Positions 23,898 through 36,900 of a stretch of 64,000 nucleotides of DNA are shown piece by piece. The notes beneath the pieces were generated by a model. The model did no database searches. It was not told the origin of the DNA and saw only the letters and a program-made list of their open reading frames with translations. The stretch's first letter is position 1, and every line of letters begins with the position of its first letter. Origin of the DNA: Bimastos eiseni (lineage: Eukaryota > Annelida > Clitellata > Crassiclitellata > Lumbricidae); the NCBI GenBank assembly GCA_959347315.1, contig OY365811.1:34451910-34515909 (forward strand). Reading direction: 5' to 3'. The translations under genes were made by a program, and so were the position numbers.

Positions 23898-24901
23898 TGT
23901 CAAGTTTCTGGATAAAGTCGGTGAACCCGGGTTCATCGTTATTTTCCCAAATAATGAAACCTTGATTTTTGCTATTGTATTGGAAGAAGTGAAGATATCT
24001 ATGCAGAATTTTGATGGCAGTAGGTCCACACAGATGCTTGATAAATATAATTTGGTTTGGAGCATGTCAAGTTTCTGGATAAAGTCGGTGAACCCGGGTT
24101 CATCGTTATTTTCCCAAATGATGAAACCTTGATTTTTGCTATTGTATTGGAAGAAGTGAAGATATCTATGCAGAATTTTGATGGCAGTAGGTCCTCACAG
24201 ATGCTTGATAAATATTATTTGGTTTGGAGCATGTCAAGTTTGTGGATAAAGTCGGTGAACCCGGGTTCATCGTTATTTTCCCAAATAATGCAACCTTGAT
24301 TTTTGCTATTGTATTGGAAGAAGTGAAGATATCTATGCAGAATTTTGATGGCAGTAGGTCCTCACAGATCCTTAATAAATATTATTTGGTTTGGAGCATG
24401 TCAAGTTTCTGGATAAAGTCGGTGAACCCGGGTTCATTGTTATTTTCCCAAATAATGAAACCTTGATTTTTGCTATTGTATTGGACGAAGTGAAGATATC
24501 TATGCAGAATTTTGATGCCAATAGGTCCACACAGATGCTTGATAAATATTATTTGGTTTGGAGCATGTGAAGTTTTTAGATAAAAAGTCAGTGAACCCGG
24601 GTTCATCGTTAATTTTTCAAATAATGCAACCTTGATTTTTGCTATTGTATTGGAAGAAGTGAAGATATCTATACTGAATTTTGATGCCAATAGGTCCACA
24701 CAGATGCTTGATAAATATTATTTGGTTTGGAGCATGTCAAGTTTCTGGAAAGAGTCGGTGAACCCGGGTTCATCGTTATTTTCCCAAATAATGCAACCTT
24801 GATTTTTGCTATTGTATTGGAAGAAGTGAAGATATCTATGCAGAATTTTGATGGCAGTAGGTCCTCACAGATGCTTGGTAAATATTATTTGGTTTGGAGC
24901 A
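23898..24901 (+). repeat. 6-monomer block, copy 2 (1,004 bp)
   Basis: Same variant order as copy 1, including GGAAAGAGTCGG near 24,747, a form I see only in these two places. It differs by AAATGATGAAACC in place of AAATGATGCAACC and by GGTTTGGAGC after CCTTAATAAAT. Confidence 0.87.
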
Positions 24902-27017
24902 TGTCAAGTTTCTGGATAAAGTCGGTGAACCCGGGTTCATTGTTATTTTCCCAAATAATGAAACCTTGATTTTTGCTATTGTATTGGAAGAAGTGAAGAT
25001 ATCTATGCAGAATTTTGATGCCAATAGGTCTACACAGATGCTTGATAAATATTATTTGGTTTGGAGCATGTCAAGTTTTTGGATAAAAACTCAATGAACC
25101 CGGGTTCATCGTTATTTTCCCAAATAATGCAACCTTGATTTTTGGTATTGTATTCTAAGAAGTGAAGATATCTATGCAGAATTTTGATGCCAATAGGTCC
25201 ACACAGATGCTTGATAAATATTATTTGGTTTGGAGCATGTCAAGTTTCTGGATAAAGTCGGTGAACCCGGGTTCATCGTTAATTTCCCAAATAATGAAAC
25301 CTTGATTTTTGCTATTGTATTGGAAGAAGTGAAGATATCTATACAGAATTTTGATGCCAATAGGTCCACACAGATCCTTGATAAATATTATTTGGTTTGG
25401 AGCATGTCAAGTTTTTGGATAAAAACTCAATGAACCCGGGTTCATCGTTATTTTCCCAAATAATGCAACCTTGATTTTTGCTATTCTATTGGAAGAAGTG
25501 AAGATATCTATGCAGAATTTTGATGCCAATAGGTCCACACAGATGCTTGATAAATATAATTTGGTTTGGAGCATATGAAGTTTTTAGATAAAAAGTCGGT
25601 GAACCCGGGTTCATCGTTAATTGCCCAAATAATGCAACCTTGATTTTTGCTATTGTATTGGAAGAAGTGAAGATATCTATGCAGAATTTTGATGGCAGTA
25701 GGTCCTCACAGATCCTTGATAAATATTATTTGGTTTGGAGCCTGTCAAGTTTCTGGATATAGTCGGTGAACCCGGGTTCATCGTTATTTTCCCAAATAAT
25801 GAAACCTTGATTTTTGCTATTGTATTGGAAGAAGTGAAGATATCTATGCAGAATTTTGATGCCAATAGGTCCACACAGATCCTTGATAAATATTATTTGG
25901 TTTGGAGCATGTCAAGTTTTTGGATAAAAACTCAATGAACCCAGGTTCATCGTTATTTTCCCAAATAATGCAACCTTGATTTTTGCTATTGTATTGGAAG
26001 AAGTGAAGATATCTATGCAGAATTTTGATGCCAATAGGTCCACACAGATCCTTGATAAATATTATTTGGTTTGGAGCATGTCAAGTTTTTGGATAAAAAG
26101 TCAGTGAACCCGGGTTCATCGTTATTTTCCCAAATAATGCAACCTTGATTTTTGCTATTCTATTGGAAGAAGTGAAGATATCTATGCAGAATTTTGATGC
26201 CAATAGGTCCACACAGATGCTTGATAAATATTATTTGGTTTGGAGCCTGTCAAGTTTCTGGATATAGTCGGTGAACCCGGGTTCATCGTTATTTTCCCAA
26301 ATAATGCAACCTTGATTTTTGCTATTGTATTGGAAGAAGTGAAGATATCTATGCAGAATTTTGATGCCAATAGGTCCACACAGATCCTTGATAAATATTA
26401 TTTGGTTTGGAGCATGTCAAGTTTTTGGATAAAAACTCAATGAACCCGGGTTCATCGTTATTTTCCCAAATAATGCAACCTTGATTTTTGCTATTGTATT
26501 GGAAGAAGTGAAGATATCTATGCAGAATTTTGATGGCAGTAGGTCGTCACAGATCCTTGATAAATATTATTTGGTTTGGAGCATGTCAAGTTTCTGGATA
26601 AAGTCGGTGAACCCGGGTTCATCGTTATTTTCCCAAATAATGCAACTTTGATTTTTGCTATTGTATTGGAAGAAGTGAAGATATCTATGCAGAATTTTGA
26701 TGGCAGTAGGTCCACACAGATGCTTGATAAATATAATTTGGTTTGGAGCATATGAAGTTTTTAGATAAAAAGTCGGTGAACCCGGGTTCATCGTTAATTG
26801 CCCAAATAATGCAACCTTGATTTTTGCTATTGTATTGGAAGAAGTGAAGATATCTATGCAGAATTTTGATGGCAGTAGGTCCTCACAGATCCTTGATAAA
26901 TATTATTTGGTTTGGAGCCTGTCAAGTTTCTGGATATAGTCGGTGAACCCGGGTTCATCGTTATTTTCCCAAATAATGCAACCTTGATTTTTGCTATTGT
27001 ATTGGAAGAAGTGAAGA
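24902..27017 (+). repeat. Satellite segment built of recycled blocks
   Basis: Includes the TTGGTATTGTATTCTAAG monomer near 25,142, a copy of 20,602-21,215 at 25,630-26,243, a further GAGCCTGTC/GGATATAG monomer at 26,246 placed 505 bp after the one at 25,741 (and a third near 26,917), and a copy of the 17.2-18.2 kb trimer from about 26,518. No gene is present. Confidence 0.8.
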
Positions 27018-29870
27018 TATCTATGCAGAATTTTGATGCCAATAGGTCCTCACAGATGCTTGATAAATATTATTTGTTTTGGAGCATGTGAAGTTTTTAG
27101 ATATAAAGTCAGTGAACCCGGGTTCATCGTTATTTTCCCAAATAATGCAACCTTGATTTTTGCTCTTCTATTGGAAGAAGTGAAGATATCTATGCAGAAT
27201 TTTGACGCCAATAGGTCCACACAGATGCTTGATAAATATTATTTGGTTTGGAGCATGTCAAGTTTCTGGATAAAGTCGATGAACCCGGGTTCATCGTTAT
27301 TTTCCCAAATAATGCAACCTTGATTTTTGCTATTGTATTGGAAGAAGTGAAGATATCTATGCAGAATTTTGATGCCAATAGGTCCTCACAGATGCTTGAT
27401 AAATATTATTTGTTTTGGAGCATGTGAAGTTTTTAGATATAAAGTCAGTGAACCCGGGTTCATCGTTAATTGCCCAAATAATGCAACCTTGATTTTTGCT
27501 ATTCTATTGGAAGAAGTGAAGATATCTATGCAGAATTTTGACGCCAATAGGTCCACACAGATGCTTGATAAATATTATTTGGTTTGGAGCATGTGAAGTT
27601 TTTGGATAAAAAGTCAGTGAACCCGGGTTCATCGTTAATTTCCCAAATAATGCAACCTTGATTTTTGCTATTCTATTGGAAGAAGTGAAGATATCTATGC
27701 AGAATTTTGATGGCAGTAGGTCCTCACAGATCCTTAATAAATATTATTTGGTTTTGAGCATGTCAAGTTTTTGGATAAAAAGTCAGTGAACCCGGGTTCA
27801 TCGTTATTTTCCCAAATAATGAAACCTTGATTTTTGCTGTTGTATTGGACGAAGTGAAGATATCTATGCAGAATTTTGATGCCAATAGGTCCACACAGAT
27901 GCTTGATAAATATTATTTGGTTTGGAGCATGTGAAGTTTTTAGATAAAAAGTCAGTGAACCCGGGTTCATCGTTAATTTTTCAAATAATGCAACCTTGAT
28001 TTTTGCTATTGTATTGGAAGAAGTGAAGATATCTATACAGAATTTTGATGCCAATAGGTCCACACAGATGCTTGATAAATATTATTTCGTTTGGAGCATG
28101 TCAAGTTTCTCGATAAAACTCAATGAACCCCGGTTCATCGTTATTTACCCAAATAATGCAACCTTGATTTTTGCTATTCTATTGTAAGAAGTGAAGATAT
28201 CTATGCAGAATTTTGGGTGCCAATAGGTCCTCACAGATGCTTGATAAATATTATTTGGTTTTGAGCATGTCAAGTTTTTGGATAAAAAGTCAGTGAACCC
28301 GGGTTCATCGTTAATTGCCCAAATAATGCAACCTTGATTTTTGCTATTCTATTGGAAGAAGTGAAGATATCTATGCAGAATTTTGATGCCAATAGGTCCG
28401 CACAGATGCTTGATAAATATTATTTGGTTTGGAGCATGTCAAGTTTCTAGATAAAGTCGATGAACCCGGGTTCATCGTTATTTTCCCAAATAATGAAACC
28501 TTGATTTTTGCTATTCTATTGGAAGAAGTGAAGATATCTATGCAGAATTTTGGGTGCCAATAGGTCCTCACAGATGCTTGATAAATATTATTTGGTTTTG
28601 AGCATGTCAAGTTTTTGGATAAAAAGTCAGTGAACCCGGGTTCATCGTTAATTGCCCAAATAATGCAACCTTGATTTTTGCTATTGTATTGGAAGAAGTG
28701 AAGATATCTATGCAGAATTTTGATGCCAATAGGTCCACACAGATGCTTGATAAATATTATTTGGTTTGGAGCATGTCAAGTTTCTGGATAAAGTCGATGA
28801 ACCCGGGTTCATCGTTATTTTCCCAAATAATGCAACCTTGATTTTTGCTATTGTATTGGAAGAAGTGAAGATATCTATGCAGAATTTTGATGCCAATAGG
28901 TCCTCACAGATGCTTGATAAATATTATTTGTTTTGGAGCATGTGAAGTTTTTAGATGTAAAGTCAGTGAACCCGCGGGGTTCATCGTTAATTGCCCAAAT
29001 AATGCAACCTTGATTTTTGCTATTGTATTGGAAGAAGTGAAGATATCTATGCAGAATTTTGATGCCAATAGGTCCACACAGATGCTTGATAAATATTATT
29101 TGGTTTGGAGCATGTGAAGTTTTTAGATAAAAAGTCAGTGAACCCGGGTTCATCGTTAATTTTTCAAATAATGCAACCTTGATTTTTGCTATTGTATTGG
29201 AAGAAGTGAAGATATCTATACAGAATTTTGATGCCAATAGGTCCACACAGATGCTTGATAAATATTATTTCGTTTGGAGCATGTCAAGTTTCTCGATAAA
29301 ACTCAATGAACCCGGGTTCATCGTTATTTACCCAAATAATGCAACCTTGATTTTTGCTATTCTTTTGTAAGAAGTGAAGATATCTATGCAGAATTTTGGG
29401 TGCCAATAGGTCCTCACAGATGCTTGATAAATATTATTTGGTTTTGAGCATGTCAAGTTTTTGGATAAAAAGTCAGTGAACCCGGGTTCATCGTTAATTG
29501 CCCAAATAATGCAACCTTGATTTTTGCTATTCTATTGGAAGAAGTGAAGATATCTATGCAGAATTTTGATGCCAATAGGTCCGCACAGATGCTTGATAAA
29601 TATTATTTGGTTTGGAGCATGTCAAGTTTCTGGATAAAGTCGATGAACCCGGGTTCATCGTTATTTTCCCAAATAATGAAACCTTGATTTTTGCTATTGT
29701 ATTGGAAGAAGTGAAGATATCTATGCAGAATTTTGATGCCAATAGGTCCACACAGATGCTTGATAAATATAATTTGGTTTGGAGCATGTGAAGTTTTTAG
29801 ATAAAAAGTCAGTGAACCCGGGTTCATCGTTATTTTCCCAAATAATGCAACCTTGATTTTTGCTATTGTA
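27018..29870 (+). repeat. Mosaic copy of the left-edge domain
   Basis: The rare variants of 1-5,440 return here in patches: GCTCTTCTATT at about 27,162, GCTGTTGTATT at about 27,836, TATTTCGTTTGG, TCTCGATAAAACTCAATG, ATTTTGGGTGCC and CCCGCGGGG at 28,971. 2,202-2,765 matches 27,033-27,596 (offset 24,831); 3,717-4,200 matches 28,887-29,370 (offset 25,170); 4,894-5,127 matches 29,554-29,787 (offset 24,660). The shifting offsets show monomers gained or lost between the copies. A private change ACCCCGGTTC occurs near 28,127. Confidence 0.88.
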
Positions 29871-30989
29871 TTGGAAGAAGTGAAGATATCTATGCAGAAT
29901 TTTGATGGCAGTAGGTCCTCACAGATCCTTGATAAATATTATTTGGTTTGGAGCATGTCAAGTTTCTGGATAAAGTCGGTGAACCCGGGTTCATCGTTAT
30001 TTACCCAAATAATGCAACCTTGATTTTTGCTATTGTATTGGAAGAAGTGAAGATATCTATGCAGAATTTTGATGGCAGTAGGTCGTCACAGATCCTTGAT
30101 AAATATTATTTGGTTTGGAGCATGTCAAGTTTCTGGATAAAGTCGGTGAACCCGGGTTCATCGTTATTTACCCAAATAATGCAACCTTGATTTTTGCTAT
30201 TGTATTGGAAGAAGTGAAGATATCTATGCAGAATTTTGATGGCAGTAGGTCGTCACAGATCCTTGATAAATATTATTTGGTTTGGAGCATGTCAAGTTTC
30301 TGGAAAAGTCGGTGAACCCGGGTTCATCGTTATTTTCCCAAATAATGCAACCTTGATTTTTGCTATTGTATTGGAAGAAGTGAAGATATCTATACAGAAT
30401 TTTGATGGCAGTAGGTCCTCACAGATCCTTGATAAATATTATTTGGTTTGGAGCATGTCAAGTTTCTGGATAAAGTCGGTGAACCCGGGTTCATCGTTAT
30501 TTACCCAAATAATGCAACCTTGATTTTTGCTATTGTATTGGAAGAAGTGAAGATATCTATGCAGAATTTTGATGGCAGTAGGTCGTCACAGATCCTTGAT
30601 AAATATTATTTGGTTTGGAGCATGTCAAGTTTCTGGATAAAGTCGGTGAACCCGGGTTCATCGTTATTTACCCAAATAATGCAACCTTGATTTTTGCTAT
30701 TGTATTGGAAGAAGTGAAGATATCTATGCAGAATTTTGATGGCAGTAGGTCGTCACAGATCCTTGATAAATATTATTTGGTTTGGAGCATGTCAAGTTTC
30801 TGGATAAAGTCGGTGAACCCGGGTTCATCGTTATTTTCCCAAATAATGCAACCTTGATTTTTGCTATTGTATTGGAAGAAGTGAAGATATCTATGCAGAA
30901 TTTTGATGCCAATAGGTCCACACAGATGCTTGATAAATATTATTTGGTTTTGAGCATGTGAAGTTTTTGGATAAAAAGTCAGTGAACCC
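29871..30989 (+). repeat. 3-monomer tandem (500-bp offset)
   Basis: 29,948-30,300 is repeated at 30,448-30,800 with an offset of 500 bp (two 167-bp and one 166-bp monomer). The 166-bp unit lacks a T in TCTGGAAAAGTC at about 30,299. Monomers share GTCGTCACAGATCC and TTTACCCAAATAATG. Confidence 0.82.
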
Positions 30990-33900
30990 GGGTTCATCGT
31001 TAGTTTCCCAAATAATGCCACCTTGATTTTTGCTATTCTATTGGAAGAAGTGAAGTTATCTATGCATAAATTTGATGGCAGTAGGTCCCCACAGATGCTT
31101 GATAAATATTATTTGGTTTTGAGCATGTCAAGTTTCTGGATAAAGTCGGTGAACCCGGGTTCATTGTTATTTTCCCAAATAATGAAACCTTGATTTTTGC
31201 TATTGTATTGGACGAAGTGAAGATATCTATGCAGAATTTTGATGCCAATAGGTCCTCACAGATGCTTGATAAATATTATTTGGTTTTGAGCATGTGAAGT
31301 TTTTAGATAAAAAGTCAGTGAACCCGGGTTCATCGTTAATTTTTCAAATAATGCAACCTTGATTTTTGCTATTGTATTGGAAGAAGTGAAGATATCTATG
31401 CAGAATTTTGATGGCAATAGGTCCTCACAGATCCTTGATAAATATTATTTGGTTTGGAGCATGTCAAGTTTCTGGATAAAGTCGGTGAACCCGGGTTCAT
31501 CGTTATTTACCCAAATAATGCAACCTTGATTTTTGCTATTCTATTGGAAGAAGTGAAGATATCTATGCAGAATTTTGATGGCAATAGGTCCTCACAGATC
31601 CTTGATAAATATTATTTGGTTTGGAGCATGTCAAGTTTCTGGATAAAGTCGGTGAACCCGGGTTCATCGTTATTTACCCAAATAATGCAACCTTGATTTT
31701 TGCTATTCTATTGGAAGAAGTGAAGATATCTATGCAGAATTTTGATGGCAGTAGGTCGTCACAGATCCTTGATAAATATTATTTGGTTTGGAGCATGTCA
31801 AGTTTCTGGATAAAGTCGGTGAACCCGAGTTCATCGTTATTTTCCCAAATAATGCAACCTTGATTTTTGCTATTGTATTGGAAGAAGTGAAGATATCTAT
31901 GCAGAATTTTGATGGCAGTAGGTCCTCACAGATCCTTGATAAATATTATTTGGTTTGGAGCATGTCAAGTTTCTGGATAAAGTCGGTGAACCCGGGTTCA
32001 TCGTTATTTACCCAAATAATGCAACCTTGATTTTTGCTATTGTATTGGAAGAAGTGAAGATATCTATGCAGAATTTTGATGGCAGTAGGTCGTCACAGAT
32101 CCTTGATAAATATTATTTGGTTTGGAGCATGTCAAGTTTCTGGATAAAGTCGGTGAACCCGGGTTCATCGTTATTTTCCCAAATAATGCAACCTTGATTT
32201 TTGCTATTGTATTGGAAGAAGTGAAGATATCTATGCAGAATTTTGATGGCAGTAGGTCCTCACAGATGCTTGGTAAATATTATTTGGTTTGGAGCATGTC
32301 AAGTTTCTGGGTAAAGTCGGTGAACCCGGGTTCATCGTTATTTTCCCAAATAATGAAACCTTGATTTTTGCTATTGTATTGGAAGAAGTGAAGATATCTA
32401 TGCAGAATTTTGATGCCAATAGGTCGTCACAGATCCTTGATAAATATTATTTGGTTTGGAGCATGTCAAGTTTTTGGATAAAAACTCAATGAACCCGGGT
32501 TCATCGTTATTTTCCCAAATAATGCAACCTTGATTTTTGGTATTGTATTCTAAGAAGTGAAGATATCTATGCAGAATTTTGATGCCAATAGGTCCACACA
32601 GATGCTTGATAAATATTATTTGGTTTGGAGCATGTCAAGTTTCTGGATAAAGTCGATGAACCCGGGTTCATCGTTAATTTCCCAAATAATGAAACCTTGA
32701 TTTTTGCTATTGTATTGGAAGAAGTGAAGATATCTATACAGAATTTTGATGCCAATAGGTCCACACAGATCCTTGATAAATATTATTTGGTTTGGAGCAT
32801 GTCAAGTTTTTGGATAAAAACTCAATGAACCCGGGTTCATCGTTATTTTCCCAAATAATGCAACCTTGATTTTTGCTATTCTATTGGAAGAAGTGAAGAT
32901 ATCTATGCAGAATTTTGATGGCAGTAGGTCCTCACAGATCCTTAATAAATTTTATTTGGTTTTGAGCATGTCAAGTTTCTGGATAAAGTCGGTGAACCCG
33001 GGTTCATCGTTATTTTCCCAAATAATGAAACCTTGATTTTTGCTATTGTATTGGAAGAAGTGAAGATATCTATGCAGAATTTTGATGGCAGTAGGTCCAC
33101 ACAGATGCTTGATAAATATAATTTGGTTTGGAGCATGTCAAGTTTCTGGATAAAGTCGGTGAACCCGGGTTCATTGTTATTTTCCCAAATGATGCAACCT
33201 TGATTTTTGCTATTGTATTGGAAGAAGTGAAGATATCTATGCAGAATTTTGATGGCAGTAGGTCCTCACAGATGCTTGATAAATATAATTTGGTTTGGAG
33301 CATGTCAAGTTTCTGGATAAAGTCGGTGAACCCGGGTTCATCGTTATTTTCCCAAATTATGCAACCTTGATTTTTGCTATTGTATTGGAAGAAGTGAAGA
33401 TATCTATGCAGAATTTTGATGGCAGTAGGTCCTCACAGATGCTTGATAAATATTATTTGGTTTGGAGCATGTCAAGTTTCTGGATAAAGTCGGTGAACCC
33501 GGGTTCATCGTTATTTTCCCGAATAATGCAACTTTGATTTTTGCTATTGTATTGGAAGAAGTGAAGATATCTATGCAGAATTTTGATGCCAATAGGTCCT
33601 CACAGATGCTTGATAAATATTATTTGGTTTGGAGTTTGTCAAGTTTCTGGATAAAGTCGGTGAACCCGGGTTCATCGTTATTTACCCAAATAATGCAACC
33701 TTGATTTTTGCTATTGTATTGGAAGAAGTGAAGATATCTATGCAGAATTTTGATGGCAGTAGGTCCTCACAGATGCTTGATAAATATTATTTGGTTTGGA
33801 GCATGTCAAGTTTTTGGATAAAAAGTCAGTGAACCCGGGTTCATCGTTAATTTCCCAAATAATGCAACCTTGATTTTTGCTATTGTATTGGAAGAAGTGA

Positions 33901-36900
33901 AGATATCTATGCAGAATTTTGATGCCAATAGGTCCTCACAGATGCTTGATAAATATTATTTGGTTTGGAGCATGTGAAGTTTTTAGATAAAAAGTCAGTG
34001 AACCCGGGTTCATCGTTAATTGCCCAAATAATGCAACCTTGATTTTTGCTATTCTATTGGAAGAAGTGAAGATATCTATGCAGAATTTTGATGCCAATAG
34101 GTCCGCACAGATGCTTGATAAATATTATTTGGTTTGGAGCATGTCAAGTTTCTGGATAAAGTCGATGAACCCGGGTTCATCGTTATTTTCCCAAATAATG
34201 CAACCTTGATTTTTGCTATTGTATTGGAAGAAGTGAAGATATCTATGCAGAATTTTGATGCCAATAGGTCCACACAGATGCTTGATAAATATAATTTGGT
34301 TTTGAGCATGTGAAGTTTTTAGATAAAAAGTCAGTGAACCCGGGTTCATCGTTATTTTCCCAAATAATGAAACCTTGATTTTTGCTATTGTATTGGAAGA
34401 AGTGAAGATATCTATACAGAATTTTGATGCCAATAGGTCCACACAGATCCTTGATAAATATTATTTGGTTTGGAGCATGTCAAGTTTTTGGATAAAAACT
34501 CAATGAACCCGGGTTCATCGTTATTTTCCCAAATAATGCAACCTTGATTTTTGCTATTCTATTGGAAGAAGTGAAGATATCTATGCAGAATTTTGATGGC
34601 AGTAGGTCCTCACAGATCCTTAATAAATTTTATTTGGTTTTGAGCATGTCAAGTTTCTGGATAAAGTCGGTGAACCCGGGTTCATCGTTATTTTCCCAAA
34701 TAATGAAACCTTGATTTTTGCTATTGTATTGGAAGAAGTGAAGATATCTATGCAGAATTTTGATGGCAGTAGGTCCACACAGATGCTTGATAAATATAAT
34801 TTGGTTTGGAGCATGTCAAGTTTCTGGATAAAGTCGGTGAACCCGGGTTCATCGTTATTTTCCCAAATAATGCCACCTTGATTTTTGCTATTCTATTGGA
34901 AGAAGTGAAGATATCTATGCATAAATTTGATGGCAGTAGGTCCCCACAGATGCTTGATAAATATTATTTGGTTTTGAGCATGTCAAGTTTCTGGATAAAG
35001 TCGGTGAACCCGGGTTCATTGTTATTTTCCCAAATAATGAAACCTTGATTTTTGCTATTGTATTGGAAGAAGTGAAGATATCTATACAGAATTTTGATGC
35101 CAATAGGTCCACACAGATCCTTGATAAATATTATTTGGTTTGGAGCATGTCAAGTTTTTGGATAAAAACTCAATGAACCCGGGTTCATCGTTATTTTCCC
35201 AAATAATGCAACCTTGATTTTTGCTATTCTATTGGAAGAAGTGAAGATATCTATGCAGAATTTTGATGGCAGTAGGTCCTCACAGATCCTTAATAAATTT
35301 TATTTGGTTTTGAGCATGTCAAGTTTCTGGATAAAGTCGGTGAACCCGGGTTCATCGTTATTTTCCCAAATAATGAAACCTTGATTTTTGCTATTGTATT
35401 GGAAGAAGTGAAGATATCTATGCAGAATTTTGATGGCAGTAGGTCCACACAGATGCTTGATAAATATAATTTGGTTTGGAGCATGTCAAGTTTCTGGATA
35501 AAGTCGGTGAACCCGGGTTCATCGTTATTTTCCCAAATGATGCAACCTTGATTTTTGCTATTGTATTGGAAGAAGTGAAGATATCTATGCAGAATTTTGA
35601 TGGCAGTAGGTCCTCACAGATGCTTGATAAATATAATTTGGTTTGGAGCATGTCAAGTTTCTGGATAAAGTCGGTGAACCCGGGTTCATCGTTATTTTCC
35701 CAAATTATGCAACCTTGATTTTTGCTATTGTATTGGAAGAAGTGAAGATATCTATGCAGAATTTTGATGGCAGTAGGTCCTCACAGATGCTTGATAAATA
35801 TTATTTGGTTTGGAGCATGTCAAGTTTCTGGATAAAGTCGGTGAACCCGGGTTCATCGTTATTTTCCCAAATAATGCAACTTTGATTTTTGCTATTGTAT
35901 TGGAAGAAGTGAAGATATCCATGCAGAATTTTGATGCCAATAGGTCCTCACAGATGCTTGATAAATATTATTTGGTTTGGAGTATGTCAAGTTTCTGGAT
36001 AAAGTCGGTGAACCCGGGTTCATCGTTATTTACCCAAATAATGCAACCTTGATTTTTGCTATTGTATTGGAAGAAGTGAAGATATCTATGCAGAATTTTG
36101 ATGGCAGTAGGTCCTCACAGATGCTTGATAAATATTATTTGGTTTGGAGCATGTCAAGTTTTTGGATAAAAAGTCAGTGAACCCGGGTTCATCGTTAATT
36201 TCCCAAATAATGCAACCTTGATTTTTACTATTGTATTGGAAGAAGTGAAGATATCTATGCAGAATTTTGATGCCAATAGGTCCTCACAGATGCTTGATAA
36301 ATATTATTTGGTTTGGAGCATGTGAAGTTTTTAGATAAAAAGTCAGTGAACCCGGGTTCATCGTTAATTGCCCAAATAATGCAACCTTGATTTTTGCTAT
36401 TCTATTGGAAGAAGTGAAGATATCTATGCAGAATTTTGATGCCAATAGGTCCGCACAGATGCTTGATAAATATTATTTGGTTTGGAGCATGTCAAGTTTC
36501 TGGATAAAGTCGATGAACCCGGGTTCATCGTTATTTTCCCAAATAATGCAACCTTGATTTTTGCTATTGTATTGGAAGAAGTGAAGATATCTATGCAGAA
36601 TTTTGATGCCAATAGGTCCACACAGATGCTTGATAAATATAATTTGGTTTGGAGCATGTGAAGTTTTTAGATAAAAAGTCAGTGAACCCGGGTTCATCGT
36701 TATTTTCCCAAATAATGCAACCTTGATTTTTGCTATTGTATTGGAAGAAGTGAAGATATCTATGCAGAATTTTGATGCCAATAGGTCCACACAGATGCTT
36801 GATAAATATTATTTGGTTTGGAGTATGTCAAGTTTTTGGATAAAAAGTCAGTGAACCCGGGTTCATCGTTATTTTCCCAAATAATGCAACCTTGATTTTT

